64,000 bases of DNA from JBCCOW01 sp039025855 (GTDB lineage: Bacteria > Planctomycetota > Phycisphaerae > Phycisphaerales > Phycisphaeraceae). The notes beneath the pieces were generated by a model, which worked only from the letters and a program-made list of their open reading frames with translations, searched no databases and was not told the origin of the DNA. The stretch covers positions 1 through 64,000 of the forward strand of contig JBCCNL010000014.1 of the NCBI GenBank assembly GCA_039025855.1. Direction: 5' to 3'. Below, piece after piece: positions 33,786 to 43,367 of this stretch; position 1 is the stretch's first letter; each line of letters opens with the position of its first letter. The position numbers and the translations under genes are program-made.

Positions 33786-36700
33786 TTGTCCCCCACCTTC
33801 GAGCAACCCGAACTCCTCTGGCTCCTGCTCCTGGCCGTCCCCATCGCGCTGCTCGGCCACTTCACCCTCAAAGCCCTCGACCCCGTCCGACGCTACACCG
33901 CCATCGGCCTCCGCCTCGCCGTCCTCCTCCTGCTCGTCCTCGTCCTCGCCGGCCTCCGCGCCGAACAACGCAACACCGACCTCACCGTCATCGCACTCGT
34001 CGACCAGTCCGCCTCCGTCGACCAGCTCGCCGACCTCCCCACCCTCGAAGGCGTCCCGACTTCAGTCGGGATGAATCCCATCGCCACCACCCCCGTCGAC
34101 TGGGCCCGCCAATTCCTCGCCCTCGCCGGACAGGACCAACGCCCCACCGACCGCTTCGGCTGGCTCACCTTCGACCAGCGACCCACCATCCAACGCTCGC
34201 CCCGCCGCGGCCTCGACCTCGACCAACCCATCGCCGACCGACCCCGTGACGGCACCGACATCGCCCGGGTCATCGAGCAGGCCATCGCCGCCAAAGCCCA
34301 GGCCGACGCCGCCCTCCGCCTCGTCCTCGTCACCGACGGCAACGACACCACCGGCAACCTCGACGCCGCCGTCGACGCCGCCGCAGCCGCCGGCATCCCC
34401 ATCGACGTCCTCCCCCTGCCTTACAAGAACAGCCCCGAGGTCATGGTCGAGGGCGTCTACACCCCCAAAGAAGCCCGCCTCGGACAGACCGTCCCCGTCC
34501 GCATCGTCCTCCGCGCCACCCGACCCACCCCAGGCCGACTCTTCCTCCGACACGACGGCCGATTCGTCGACCTCGACCCCGCCGCCGACCAACAACTCGG
34601 CGCCCCCATCTCCCCAACCGACTGGTCCATCGCCGCCGACGCCGACAGCACCGGCGGTCAGGAGCTCGGGCGATACATCCTCGTCCGCTCCATCGACCGC
34701 CCCCTGCTCAAAGCCTTCGACAACCAGTTCGAAGCCCTCTTCGAGCCAACCACCACCACCGCCCAAGACGACAACGGCACACCCTCCCGCTACGACGCCG
34801 TCGCCGTCAACAACGCCGCCACCGCCTTCACCTACGTCCAGGGCCGCGGCAAGATCCTCATCGTCGATAACGTCGGCGGCGCCCCCGGCACCATCCTCCG
34901 CGACGCCCTCCGCTCCAAAGGCCTCGCCGCCGTCAACGCCCGCCCCGACCAGATCCCCCGCACGCTCCGCGACCTCCGCGAGTTCGACGCGGTCTTCTTC
35001 CAGAACGTCCCCCGCTCCGACGTCCCCGAACCCCTCCAACGCGACCTCGTCCGCTACGTCCACGACCTCGGCGGCGGCTTCGTCATGCTCGGCGGGCCCG
35101 ATTCCTTCGGTGCCGGCGCCTGGACCAACTCCGAAATCGACAAACGCATCCTCGCCGTCACCTGCCAGGTGCCCAACCAGTCCATCCTCCCCTCCGGCGC
35201 CCTGATCCTCTGCATCGACCGCTCCGGCTCCATGATGGCACCCGTCGGCAACACCACCAAGACCCAGATCGACATCGCCGCCGAGGCCGCCGAGCTCGCC
35301 CTCTCCACCCTCTACCCCCAGGACCTCGTCGGCGTCATCGCCTTCGACTCCAACCCCAAGTGGATTGTGCCGCTTAGCCCCAACACCGACCCCGCCGGTA
35401 CGGCCCAAAAGATCCGCGCCCTCGAACCCGGTGGCGGCACCGACGTCATCGCCGGCCTCGAAGAGGCCTACCAAACCCTCTCCGCACAGGAGTTCCAGCA
35501 AGCCGCCGTCCGGCACTGCATCGTCCTCACCGACGGCCAGACCGGCGAGGCCGGCCTCGAAGACATCCGCCAACGCTTCCAACGTGCCGACATCTCCGTC
35601 ACCTCCGTCGGCATCGGTGACGGCCAAAACACCGACTTCCTCCAACGCGTCCCCGTCGGCGAGGGCGGCAAGTTCGAGCCCATCACCGACCCGACCCAGC
35701 TCCCCCGCATCTTCATCAAACAGGCCCAGCTCATCCGCCGAAACCTCATCAAAACCCAGACCTTCGTCCCCCAGATGGTCAACTCCTCCTCGCCCATCAC
35801 CACCCAGCTCCCCCAGCCCCCGCCTCTCGACGGCCTCGTCGTCACCGGCCCACGTGACGACGGACTCACCTTCACCCCCATGCTCGGCCCCGAGGGCGAA
35901 CCCCTCTTCGCACACCGTCAGGTCGGGCTCGGCCGATCCGCCGCCTTCACCTCCACCGCACACGCCCAGTGGGACGCCCGTTGGGTCAGCTCCGACATCT
36001 ACGCCGACTTCTGGAAACGCACCGCCGACTTCGTCGCCCGGCCCGAAGCCTCCCGCGAAGCCGACCTCACCACCACCCTCGTCGACAACCGACTCCGCAT
36101 CAAGCTCGACGCCGCCGCCACCAGTGACCCCAGCGCCACAGACGCTTCCGCCCGCTTCGCCAACCAGCTCACCATCGAGGGCACCGTCACCACGCCCAGC
36201 GGCAACACCGTCCCCATCACCCTCACCCAGAGCGGCCCAGGCCTCTACGAAGCCGACCTCCCCGCGCCCGACGCCGGCAACTACATCGTCTACCTCCAGA
36301 CCCGCAGCCCCGATGGCCAGGTCGCCTCCGTCTTCGGCGGTGCCTCCGCTCCCCCCGGCAAAGAACTCCGCCGATTCACCCCCAACACCGCCCGCCTCGA
36401 GCGCATCGCCCAGCAGACCGGCGGCCGCGTCCTCTCCCCCAACAACCCCCAAGCCGCGGGCCTCTTCGCACGGGACACCGAGTTCATCTCCATCTCCTCC
36501 CAACCCCTCCGCTGGACGCTATTGCCGCTGCTCCTGCTCGCCCTGCTGCTCGACGTCGCCAACCGCCGCATCGCCTGGCAGCCCGCCGAGCTCTGGGCCG
36601 GCACCAAGTCCCTCGCCAGCTCCGTCGCCGGCGCCCGCACCAAACGCCACACCACCACCGAAGAGTCCGCCCGATCCCGCACCGCCCTCGCCGCCGCCAA

Positions 36701-36950
36701 AGCCCGAGCCACGACCGACAACGCCGACAACGCCCCGCCGCCCACCAAGACTGATGCGTCCCGCAAGTTCACCCCCGAGCCACAGTCCACCAAGCCCCGC
36801 CAGCCCGTTCTACAGACCGCCGCCAAAACCAAGACCGACGCCCCTACCAAACCCAAGCCCGCCAACGACCCGGCCCCCGAGCCCACCGGCCCCACCACCA
36901 GCCGACTCCTCGCCGCGCGCAAACGCGCCCAAGACCGTCTCGATCGCTGA
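33786..36950 (+). CDS. Membrane VWA-domain / glutamine amidotransferase-like protein of the MoxR cluster
   Basis: This 1054-residue protein uses a TTG start, supported by the BatA-like beginning (FEQPELLWLLLLAVPIAL). There are two membrane helices, a first VWA-like domain (about 65-215; VIALVDQSASVDQ, LVLVTDGNDTTGN), and a class I GATase-like domain (about 350-450; KILIVDNVGGAPG, GGGFVMLGGPDSFGAG). A second VWA domain has an intact MIDAS (CIDRSGSMM, VLTDGQTGEAG). A C-terminal helix (LLPLLLLALLLDVANRR) and a charged tail complete it. It is probably assembled or remodelled by the MoxR ATPase. A palindromic repeat is built into the coding sequence at 34054-34071. Confidence 0.88.
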   Translation: MSPTFEQPELLWLLLLAVPIALLGHFTLKALDPVRRYTAIGLRLAVLLLLVLVLAGLRAEQRNTDLTVIALVDQSASVDQLADLPTLEGVPTSVGMNPIATTPVDWARQFLALAGQDQRPTDRFGWLTFDQRPTIQRSPRRGLDLDQPIADRPRDGTDIARVIEQAIAAKAQADAALRLVLVTDGNDTTGNLDAAVDAAAAAGIPIDVLPLPYKNSPEVMVEGVYTPKEARLGQTVPVRIVLRATRPTPGRLFLRHDGRFVDLDPAADQQLGAPISPTDWSIAADADSTGGQELGRYILVRSIDRPLLKAFDNQFEALFEPTTTTAQDDNGTPSRYDAVAVNNAATAFTYVQGRGKILIVDNVGGAPGTILRDALRSKGLAAVNARPDQIPRTLRDLREFDAVFFQNVPRSDVPEPLQRDLVRYVHDLGGGFVMLGGPDSFGAGAWTNSEIDKRILAVTCQVPNQSILPSGALILCIDRSGSMMAPVGNTTKTQIDIAAEAAELALSTLYPQDLVGVIAFDSNPKWIVPLSPNTDPAGTAQKIRALEPGGGTDVIAGLEEAYQTLSAQEFQQAAVRHCIVLTDGQTGEAGLEDIRQRFQRADISVTSVGIGDGQNTDFLQRVPVGEGGKFEPITDPTQLPRIFIKQAQLIRRNLIKTQTFVPQMVNSSSPITTQLPQPPPLDGLVVTGPRDDGLTFTPMLGPEGEPLFAHRQVGLGRSAAFTSTAHAQWDARWVSSDIYADFWKRTADFVARPEASREADLTTTLVDNRLRIKLDAAATSDPSATDASARFANQLTIEGTVTTPSGNTVPITLTQSGPGLYEADLPAPDAGNYIVYLQTRSPDGQVASVFGGASAPPGKELRRFTPNTARLERIAQQTGGRVLSPNNPQAAGLFARDTEFISISSQPLRWTLLPLLLLALLLDVANRRIAWQPAELWAGTKSLASSVAGARTKRHTTTEESARSRTALAAAKARATTDNADNAPPPTKTDASRKFTPEPQSTKPRQPVLQTAAKTKTDAPTKPKPANDPAPEPTGPTTSRLLAARKRAQDRLDR
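34054..34071. repeat. Palindrome TCCCGACT-TC-AGTCGGGA inside a coding region
   Basis: This perfect 8-bp palindrome with a 2-bp centre lies inside the VWA gene and is translated as part of EGVPTSVGMN. Its form is that of intergenic REP-like palindromes, and it keeps the frame open. Confidence 0.7.
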
Positions 36951-36966
36951 ACCAACCGTTCCCCAC

Positions 36967-36991
36967 TCGTAGCGTGGTCGCTTGCGACCAC
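36967..36991. repeat. TCGTAGCG-GGTCGCTTGCGACC palindrome, copy 2
   Basis: GTGGTCGC-TT-GCGACCAC (36974-36991) is preceded by TCGTAGCG, nearly identical to the copy at 15122-15146. It lies between the VWA gene and moxR. Confidence 0.7.
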
Positions 36992-37008
36992 ACCACCAAG
37001 GATGCCCC

Positions 37009-38050
<1,042 letters not shown>

Positions 38051-38052
<2 letters not shown>

Positions 38053-38519
38053 ACCGCAGAGGCGCAGAGGACGCAGAGGCCTGAATGAGAGAGGTTGATC
38101 CGAGTTTGAATCAGCTAACTGAAGCCGTGATTGGTGCGGCGATTGCGGCCCATCGCAGCCTTGGTGCTGGATTTTTGGAATCGACTTATCAGAAGGCCTT
38201 GGGGATCGAACTGAAACATCTTGGCATTGCTTTTATGCCCGAAGCCTCGGTTCGTTTGAGCTATCGCGGAGAATCTGTGGGTGAAGGCAGACTCGATCTG
38301 CTGGTTGAAGAACGACTCATTGTCGAACTCAAAGCGGTCGATCAACTCGCACCCATCTACAAAGCACAAGTCATCAGCTATCTGAAAGCGACCCAACTCG
38401 AACTCGGCCTCCTCATCAATTTCAACGTCGAAGTCCTCAAACAAGGCATCCAACGCATCGCACTCACCCAATAACCACCCTCCGGATCGACCTCTGCGTC
38501 CTCTGCGCCTCTGCGGTTC
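38051..38519. repeat. GxxExxY gene bracketed by a 29-bp perfect inverted repeat
   Basis: The arm at 38051-38079 begins GAACCGCAGAGGCGCAGAGG, and its exact inverse is at 38491-38519. The left arm begins 2 bp before the moxR stop codon ends. The right arm lies 6 bp before the DUF58 start. The whole 469-bp unit separates two genes that are normally adjacent, so it looks inserted. Confidence 0.85.
38085..38474 (+). CDS. GxxExxY family protein
   Basis: This 129-residue protein carries the family signature GAGFLESTYQKAL, together with EGRLDLLVEERLIVELKAV, which resembles a PD-(D/E)XK nuclease core (Asp, then Glu-x-Lys). Its function is unknown; members are typically found in Planctomycetota, Verrucomicrobia and Bacteroidetes next to short repeats. 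Here it lies inside the inverted repeat at 38051-38519, as cargo of that element. Codon usage is more mixed and A/T-containing than the flanking moxR and DUF58 genes, in line with a separate history. Confidence 0.9.
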   Translation: MREVDPSLNQLTEAVIGAAIAAHRSLGAGFLESTYQKALGIELKHLGIAFMPEASVRLSYRGESVGEGRLDLLVEERLIVELKAVDQLAPIYKAQVISYLKATQLELGLLINFNVEVLKQGIQRIALTQ

Positions 38520-38525
38520 AAAACC

Positions 38526-39425
38526 ATGCCCACCATGACCGAACCACTCCTGTCGCCGAAGTTCATCGCCCAGCTTGATCGGCTGGACGTGCGGTCGCGT
38601 CGGATGCTGCGGGGGAAGATGCAGGGCGAGCGGCGGAGCAAGAAGCGCGGCCAGTCGGTCGAGTTCGCCGACTACCGCAGCTACGTCGTCGGCGACGACC
38701 TCCGCCGCATCGACTGGAACCTCTACGCCCGGCTCGACAAGCTGTTCCTCCGGCTGTTCCTTGAGGAGGAAGACCTGCAGGTGTCGGTCATCCTCGATGT
38801 TTCGAAATCGATGGACTACGGCGAGCCCAGCAAGCTCCACTACGGCAGGCAGCTCGCCGCAGCGCTGTGCTATATCGCACTGACCCACCAGAACCGTACG
38901 GCTCTATACACAGCGGCGGACACGGTCGTGGGACAGATGACCGACCTGCGGGGGCGGCGGCCGATCCCGCGGGTGTTCGATTTTCTCGAAGCGATCGAAC
39001 CGGTTGAGGGCGGGAACCTGGAGCAGGCGTGCAAGCGGTTCGCGTTGCTGCAGCAGCGGCCGGGGGTGGTGATCCTGATCAGCGACTTCTTCGACAAGGG
39101 CGAGCTGGCCGGCGCGCTGCGTTACCTGGCGATGCCGCGCTACGACTGCTACGCCATCCAATTGCTCTCGCCGCAGGAGGTCGATCCGGCGAAGGCGGGG
39201 ATCGCCGGGGACCTGCGGCTGACCGATCTCGAAGACGGCGACGGGGCAGAGGTCTCGATCAGCCCGGCCCTGCTCAAGAAGTATCAAGCGAGGCTGGAGG
39301 CGTATTGCCAGCACGTGCAGGACACCGCCCAGCGGCGGGACATCGCGTACCTCCTTGGGCAGACGGATGTTCCCGTTGAAGAGTTGGTGTTGAAGTCGAT
39401 GCGGCAGAGGGGGTTGTTGGGATGA
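38526..39425 (+). CDS. DUF58 domain protein of the MoxR/VWA cluster
   Basis: This 299-residue protein has the DUF58 signature GQSVEFADYRSYVVGDDLRR followed by IDWNLYARLDKLF. A VWA-like C-terminal domain follows (VSVILDVSKSMDYG, GVVILISDFFDKGEL). Proteins of this type are co-encoded with MoxR and BatA-like proteins and may act in envelope stress or cofactor insertion. The start at 38526 follows the repeat element directly; the ATG at 38535 is an alternative. No signal peptide is seen. Confidence 0.92.
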   Translation: MPTMTEPLLSPKFIAQLDRLDVRSRRMLRGKMQGERRSKKRGQSVEFADYRSYVVGDDLRRIDWNLYARLDKLFLRLFLEEEDLQVSVILDVSKSMDYGEPSKLHYGRQLAAALCYIALTHQNRTALYTAADTVVGQMTDLRGRRPIPRVFDFLEAIEPVEGGNLEQACKRFALLQQRPGVVILISDFFDKGELAGALRYLAMPRYDCYAIQLLSPQEVDPAKAGIAGDLRLTDLEDGDGAEVSISPALLKKYQARLEAYCQHVQDTAQRRDIAYLLGQTDVPVEELVLKSMRQRGLLG

Positions 39426-39440
39426 CTACGGTTCTTCTAT

Positions 39441-39589
39441 CGCCAAGACGCCAAGACGCCAAGACGCCAAGGAAAGCAGGCGACAGCGATTGGTTTGTTC
39501 AAGGCGCGTTAAAGAGCCGATGCACTCGTTCAACTGTTTTTAGTTCTGGTTTTCTCTTCTTGGCGTCTTGGCGTCTTGGCGTCTTGGCG
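39441..39589. repeat. Inverted-repeat element built from the 8-nt unit CGCCAAGA
   Basis: Four CGCCAAGA-type units at 39441-39471 are matched by their exact inverse (CTTGGCGT units) at 39559-39589, a 31-bp perfect inverted repeat with an 87-bp centre. A short frame across it (39422-39616) is considered spurious. Confidence 0.85.
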
Positions 39590-39612
39590 TTCCAACAAGC
39601 GAGGAGAACCGG

Positions 39613-41742
39613 ATGAGCTTCCTCAGCCCGCTGACCGCCCTGCTTGCAGCAAGCCTCGCGATCCCCGCGCTCGTCGCGCTGTACTTCCTGAAGCTGAAGC
39701 GGAAGAAGGTCGAGGTGCCGACGACGCTGTTGTGGCAGCGGGCGGTGCATGACTTGCAGGTGAATACGCCGTTCCAGCGGATCCGGAACTCGTGGATGCT
39801 GTGGCTTCAGTTGTTGTTGCTGATCGCGTTGCTGCTGGCGATGGCGCAGCCGGTGCTGGATCGGCCGGCGGAGGCGGGGAGCCGGACGGTGATTGTGATC
39901 GACCGGTCGGCGTCGATGAACGTGCAGGATGCGGTGGGCGTGGGTGGGGTCGATGGATCGACGAAGAGTCGGCTGGCGGCGGCGAAGGAGGCGGCGCTAG
40001 CGATCATTGATGGGTTGGAGGATTCACTCGGAGCGGACGCTAACGGCGGGGACGGCTCTTCTTCCGGGGGTGGGGTGATGATTGTTGCGTTTGCGGAGCG
40101 GGCGGTGACGGTGCAGGCGTTCACGAACGATGTGGGTCGGCTGCGGGAGGCGGTTCGGGGGATCGAGGCGACGGATCAGCGGAGCCGGTTCGCGTCGGCG
40201 ATGGGGCTGGTCGAGCCGTTCACGCTGGGGGATCAGGGGGGCGCGGGTGCGGTGCGGGTGCACGTGCTCAGCGACGGTCGGCATCACGCGGGGGCGGAGC
40301 CGGCGGCGCTGGGGAGTGCGGAGGTGTTGTACACCCGGCTGGGCGGCGGCGAGGTCCTGGCGGAGGGCGCTTCGGGCGGTTTTGCGGACAACGTGGGGCT
40401 GATCGCGATGTCGGCACGTCGGGGGCTGGAGGCAGCGGAGCGGGTGCAGGTGTATGCGAGGCTGGCGAACTACGGGGCGGAGCCGGTGACGACGAACGTG
40501 TCGCTGCGGCTGGACGGTCGGCCGGTGACGGGGGCGGTGCGGTCGGTGACGGTGCCGCCGGCGGGTGCGGTGTCGGCTGACGGGGTTCACGGTGAGCCCG
40601 GATCGGCGCAGGTGCAGTTCGACTTCCAGTGGACGGGGTCGGCGCTGATCGAGGTGAAGCACGGGCACGACGACGCACTCTCGGCCGACAACGCGGCGGC
40701 GATGGTGCTGGCACCGGCGCGTCGGCTGCGGGTGTTGGTGGTCACGGCGGGGAACCCGTACCTGATCGCGGGGGTGCGGGCGGCGCGGCCGGCGGCACTG
40801 GTGACGATGAGCCCGGCGGAGTACGACGGGCTGGACCCGGCAACGCTGGCGCGGGGTGGCTGGGCGGCGGGCGATGACGCGGACGGCGAAGGGGTTGGGT
40901 TTGATGTGGTGATTTTTGACGGGCATGTGCCGGGGGTGGTGCCGCCGGTGTCGAGCCTGTCGTTCGGGGTGGTGCCGCCGATCGAGGGTTTAAAAGTCAG
41001 GCCGTCGCCGGAGGGATCGCCAGGTGCGGAGTACTTATTGCAGTGGCGGCGGGACCACGCGTTGATGCGGAACGTGGAGTTGGCGGATGTGGTGCTGCGT
41101 CGGCCGGGTCGGTTGGTGGTGCCGAGCGGGGCGACGGTGTTGGCGACGGCGACAGCGGGGCCGGTGATGGCGGAGGTCCGGCGGGACGGGCTGCGGCACG
41201 TGGTGGCGAGCTTTGGCGTGCTGGAGACGGACTGGCCGTTGTTCGTGTCGTTCCCGACGTTTTTTCAGAACGCGTTGACGACGCTGTCGCTGGGGGGGCT
41301 GACGGGCGAGGCGGGGATCGTGTACCGGACGGGGGAGAACGCGCGGCTTTCCGGGGTGTCGGGGGGGGTCGGGGTGGAGACGCTGCGGTACGGCGGGCCG
41401 GCGGAGTTGGTGGGAACGGTGACGGCGGCGGCGGGGGGTGACGCGACGGCGGATGGGCTGAGCGCTGGCGGGGTCGCGGTGTTGCCGGCGTTTCCGCGGG
41501 TCGGGGTGTATACCTCGGAGGACGAACTGGACCCGCCTTGGGATCGGCTGCCGGTGAACCTGTTGGACCCGCTTGAGTCGGACGTTCGGCCGGCGGGGGC
41601 GATCACGGTGGGGGCGATGGCGGTGGAGGGGACGTCGGGGGAGGCGGTGGTGCAGCGGGAGGTCTGGCCGTGGCTGGTGTGGGGGGCGTTGGGGCTGCTG
41701 CTGGTGGAGTGGGTGGTTTACTCGTGGCGGATGCGGGTGTAA
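39613..41742 (+). CDS. BatA-like VWA membrane protein
   Basis: The ATG at 39613 follows GAGGAG by 6 nt. The 709-residue protein begins with the BatA N-terminal domain (two helices, about 8-27 and 61-80, with KRKKVEVPTTLLW between). It has a VWA domain with MIDAS Asp97 (VIDRSASMN), a long beta-rich periplasmic region, and a final helix (WLVWGALGLLLVEWVVYSW). It closes the MoxR/VWA/DUF58 cluster. Codons end mostly in G, in contrast to the C-ending genes at 31155-38052 of the same cluster. Confidence 0.9.
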   Translation: MSFLSPLTALLAASLAIPALVALYFLKLKRKKVEVPTTLLWQRAVHDLQVNTPFQRIRNSWMLWLQLLLLIALLLAMAQPVLDRPAEAGSRTVIVIDRSASMNVQDAVGVGGVDGSTKSRLAAAKEAALAIIDGLEDSLGADANGGDGSSSGGGVMIVAFAERAVTVQAFTNDVGRLREAVRGIEATDQRSRFASAMGLVEPFTLGDQGGAGAVRVHVLSDGRHHAGAEPAALGSAEVLYTRLGGGEVLAEGASGGFADNVGLIAMSARRGLEAAERVQVYARLANYGAEPVTTNVSLRLDGRPVTGAVRSVTVPPAGAVSADGVHGEPGSAQVQFDFQWTGSALIEVKHGHDDALSADNAAAMVLAPARRLRVLVVTAGNPYLIAGVRAARPAALVTMSPAEYDGLDPATLARGGWAAGDDADGEGVGFDVVIFDGHVPGVVPPVSSLSFGVVPPIEGLKVRPSPEGSPGAEYLLQWRRDHALMRNVELADVVLRRPGRLVVPSGATVLATATAGPVMAEVRRDGLRHVVASFGVLETDWPLFVSFPTFFQNALTTLSLGGLTGEAGIVYRTGENARLSGVSGGVGVETLRYGGPAELVGTVTAAAGGDATADGLSAGGVAVLPAFPRVGVYTSEDELDPPWDRLPVNLLDPLESDVRPAGAITVGAMAVEGTSGEAVVQREVWPWLVWGALGLLLVEWVVYSWRMRV

Positions 41743-41755
41743 GGCCCGCGTGTGA

Positions 41756-43114
41756 CTACGGCAGGTCGTCGGGGTCTTGTCGACGGCGGTAGGTGAGGGA
41801 GGCAAGCCCGAGCAGGACGAGTGCGAGGCTGGCGGGCTCGGGGATGACGTCGATGGCTCCGGGTGCGCCGAGGGCGAAGGGCGAGAGGTTGTCGGTGAGG
41901 ACAGTGATGGTGCCGGCTTCGAGGTCGACGGTGCCGTTGAGCTGCTCCCACTGCCCCAGGTCGTCGTCGAAGTGGTAGATCACGAGCTGAGCGGGGTCGT
42001 CATAGTTGTTCGGGTCGAAGTCGAAGGTGAGTTCGATCTCGCCGAGGACACCGCCTTCGTAATCGAGGAACCAGACGTCGAAGCCCTCGTCGTTACCGGT
42101 GAGGAGTTCGGGGTCGAGGAGCGGGATGCCGCGTTCGGTGAAGAGTGGCCCGAGCTGGGTGGCGTGCCCGGTGGTGAACTCGGCGGTGAACTCGGCGGAC
42201 TCGCCATCGAGGCCGGTGCCGCCGTCGGGGCTGAGCATGGCGGTCAGTCCGCCGTTGGTTTCACCGCCGAAGAGGTCGATGGTGACGGGGTCGGGGCTGT
42301 TGAGATCGACGTTGGCGATCTCGGATTCGGGTTCGGGGGCGGTCTGCCAGATGTTGACGAAGCCTGCCTGGCCGAAGGAGAAGAGGGTGACGTCGGCGAA
42401 CTCGTCGCCGTTGGCCCAGATGCCGGAGATGCGGGTTTCGCCATCGACGTCGAGGGTGAGGTTCTGGTCGAGGTCGTTGGCGTCGACGAAGGAGCCGTCG
42501 GGGTTCTCGACGCTGATGAGCTCACTGACGAAGAGTTGGATCCGGCCGGGGTCTTCGGCGGGATCGCCTGAGGACCCGGGTCCGTCGTCGGTGAAGCGGA
42601 GCCTCAGTGGCGGGAGTCCACCGGGGTTCGGGCCGCCGATTGGGCTTGAAGGGTCCGCGTTGATGTCGGAGGTGAAGACACCGCCACGGATGCGGACGCT
42701 CGCCTGCTCACGGGCAAACACGACGGTGGGCCCGGCGAAGAAGCCGTCCTGGATGTCGAGGACCGACTCGTTCAAGACGGCGAAACGGATGACTGGCGGG
42801 CCGCTGGGCTGATCTGCGGAGAAGAAGCCGTTCTTGATATCCAGCCGGCTCTCATCGCGGAGGCGGACGAAGTTGGTGGGGAACCGGTCGTCGGGTTCGA
42901 ACGGGTCGAGCACCCAGTAGTCGGAACCGATGAGCTCGGCCTGCGGGCGCGACGGGTCGCCGTTGAAGGGCTCGGTTGGGACGTTGTCGAGGAAGTTGAA
43001 AACGATGTCCGGGGGCCGGTCTTCTTGGGCGACGGCGGGTCGTGTGCTGATCGAGCAGAAGGCGAGGGCCGCGGCGGAGACGGCGACGGTTGATGGATGG
43101 CGATGACGATTCAT
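41756..43114 (-). CDS. PEP-CTERM exported protein
   Basis: The 452-residue protein has a signal peptide (to about residue 29, STRPAVAQ). A middle region carries repeated short beta motifs (LDIKNGFFSADQ, LDIQDGFFAGPT, VRIRGGVFTSD), resembling a beta-helix or autotransporter-like passenger. The C-terminal PEP-CTERM signal is VIPEPASLALVLLGLASL then YRRR. It should be sorted by an exosortase encoded elsewhere. It converges with the BatA-like gene with a 13-bp gap. Similar proteins in planctomycetes decorate the surface or matrix; the role is unknown. Confidence 0.85.
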   Translation of the reverse strand: MNRHRHPSTVAVSAAALAFCSISTRPAVAQEDRPPDIVFNFLDNVPTEPFNGDPSRPQAELIGSDYWVLDPFEPDDRFPTNFVRLRDESRLDIKNGFFSADQPSGPPVIRFAVLNESVLDIQDGFFAGPTVVFAREQASVRIRGGVFTSDINADPSSPIGGPNPGGLPPLRLRFTDDGPGSSGDPAEDPGRIQLFVSELISVENPDGSFVDANDLDQNLTLDVDGETRISGIWANGDEFADVTLFSFGQAGFVNIWQTAPEPESEIANVDLNSPDPVTIDLFGGETNGGLTAMLSPDGGTGLDGESAEFTAEFTTGHATQLGPLFTERGIPLLDPELLTGNDEGFDVWFLDYEGGVLGEIELTFDFDPNNYDDPAQLVIYHFDDDLGQWEQLNGTVDLEAGTITVLTDNLSPFALGAPGAIDVIPEPASLALVLLGLASLTYRRRQDPDDLP

Positions 43115-43333
43115 GACGTTCTTTCTCCGTTGAGATCAGTCAAGCATTCCCACGCGGTGTTCCGAGGACAAAGACGCAGTACGTGCATTGACAGGCTTGA
43201 AGATGTGATTCGGGTTATGAAACAAGCAAGGCGCGATCTGCAGAACCTAGCCAAGGCGGAGTTGGTGTGCAAACACGTCGAGCGTACGGCCGAGCGATCG
43301 CGCGAATATTGGAGCGAAACGGCTTTCGATTGA
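43097..43333 (+). CDS. Possible small ORF divergent from the PEP-CTERM gene
   Basis: This 78-codon frame overlaps the first 18 bases of the divergent PEP-CTERM gene. The later part (MKQARRDLQNLAKAELVCKH) could form a helix, but there is no good ribosome-binding site. The stretch may equally be only the promoter region of the PEP-CTERM gene. Confidence 0.25.
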   Translation: MAMTIHDVLSPLRSVKHSHAVFRGQRRSTCIDRLEDVIRVMKQARRDLQNLAKAELVCKHVERTAERSREYWSETAFD

Positions 43334-43367
43334 GGGGGGAACGATCAGTGTTGGGATGTAGGCCGTT

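Noticed and set aside
39422..39616. A 64-codon frame across the CGCCAAGA element
   Set aside because: It is formed by the repeat itself, has no coding bias, and overlaps the start region of the next gene.
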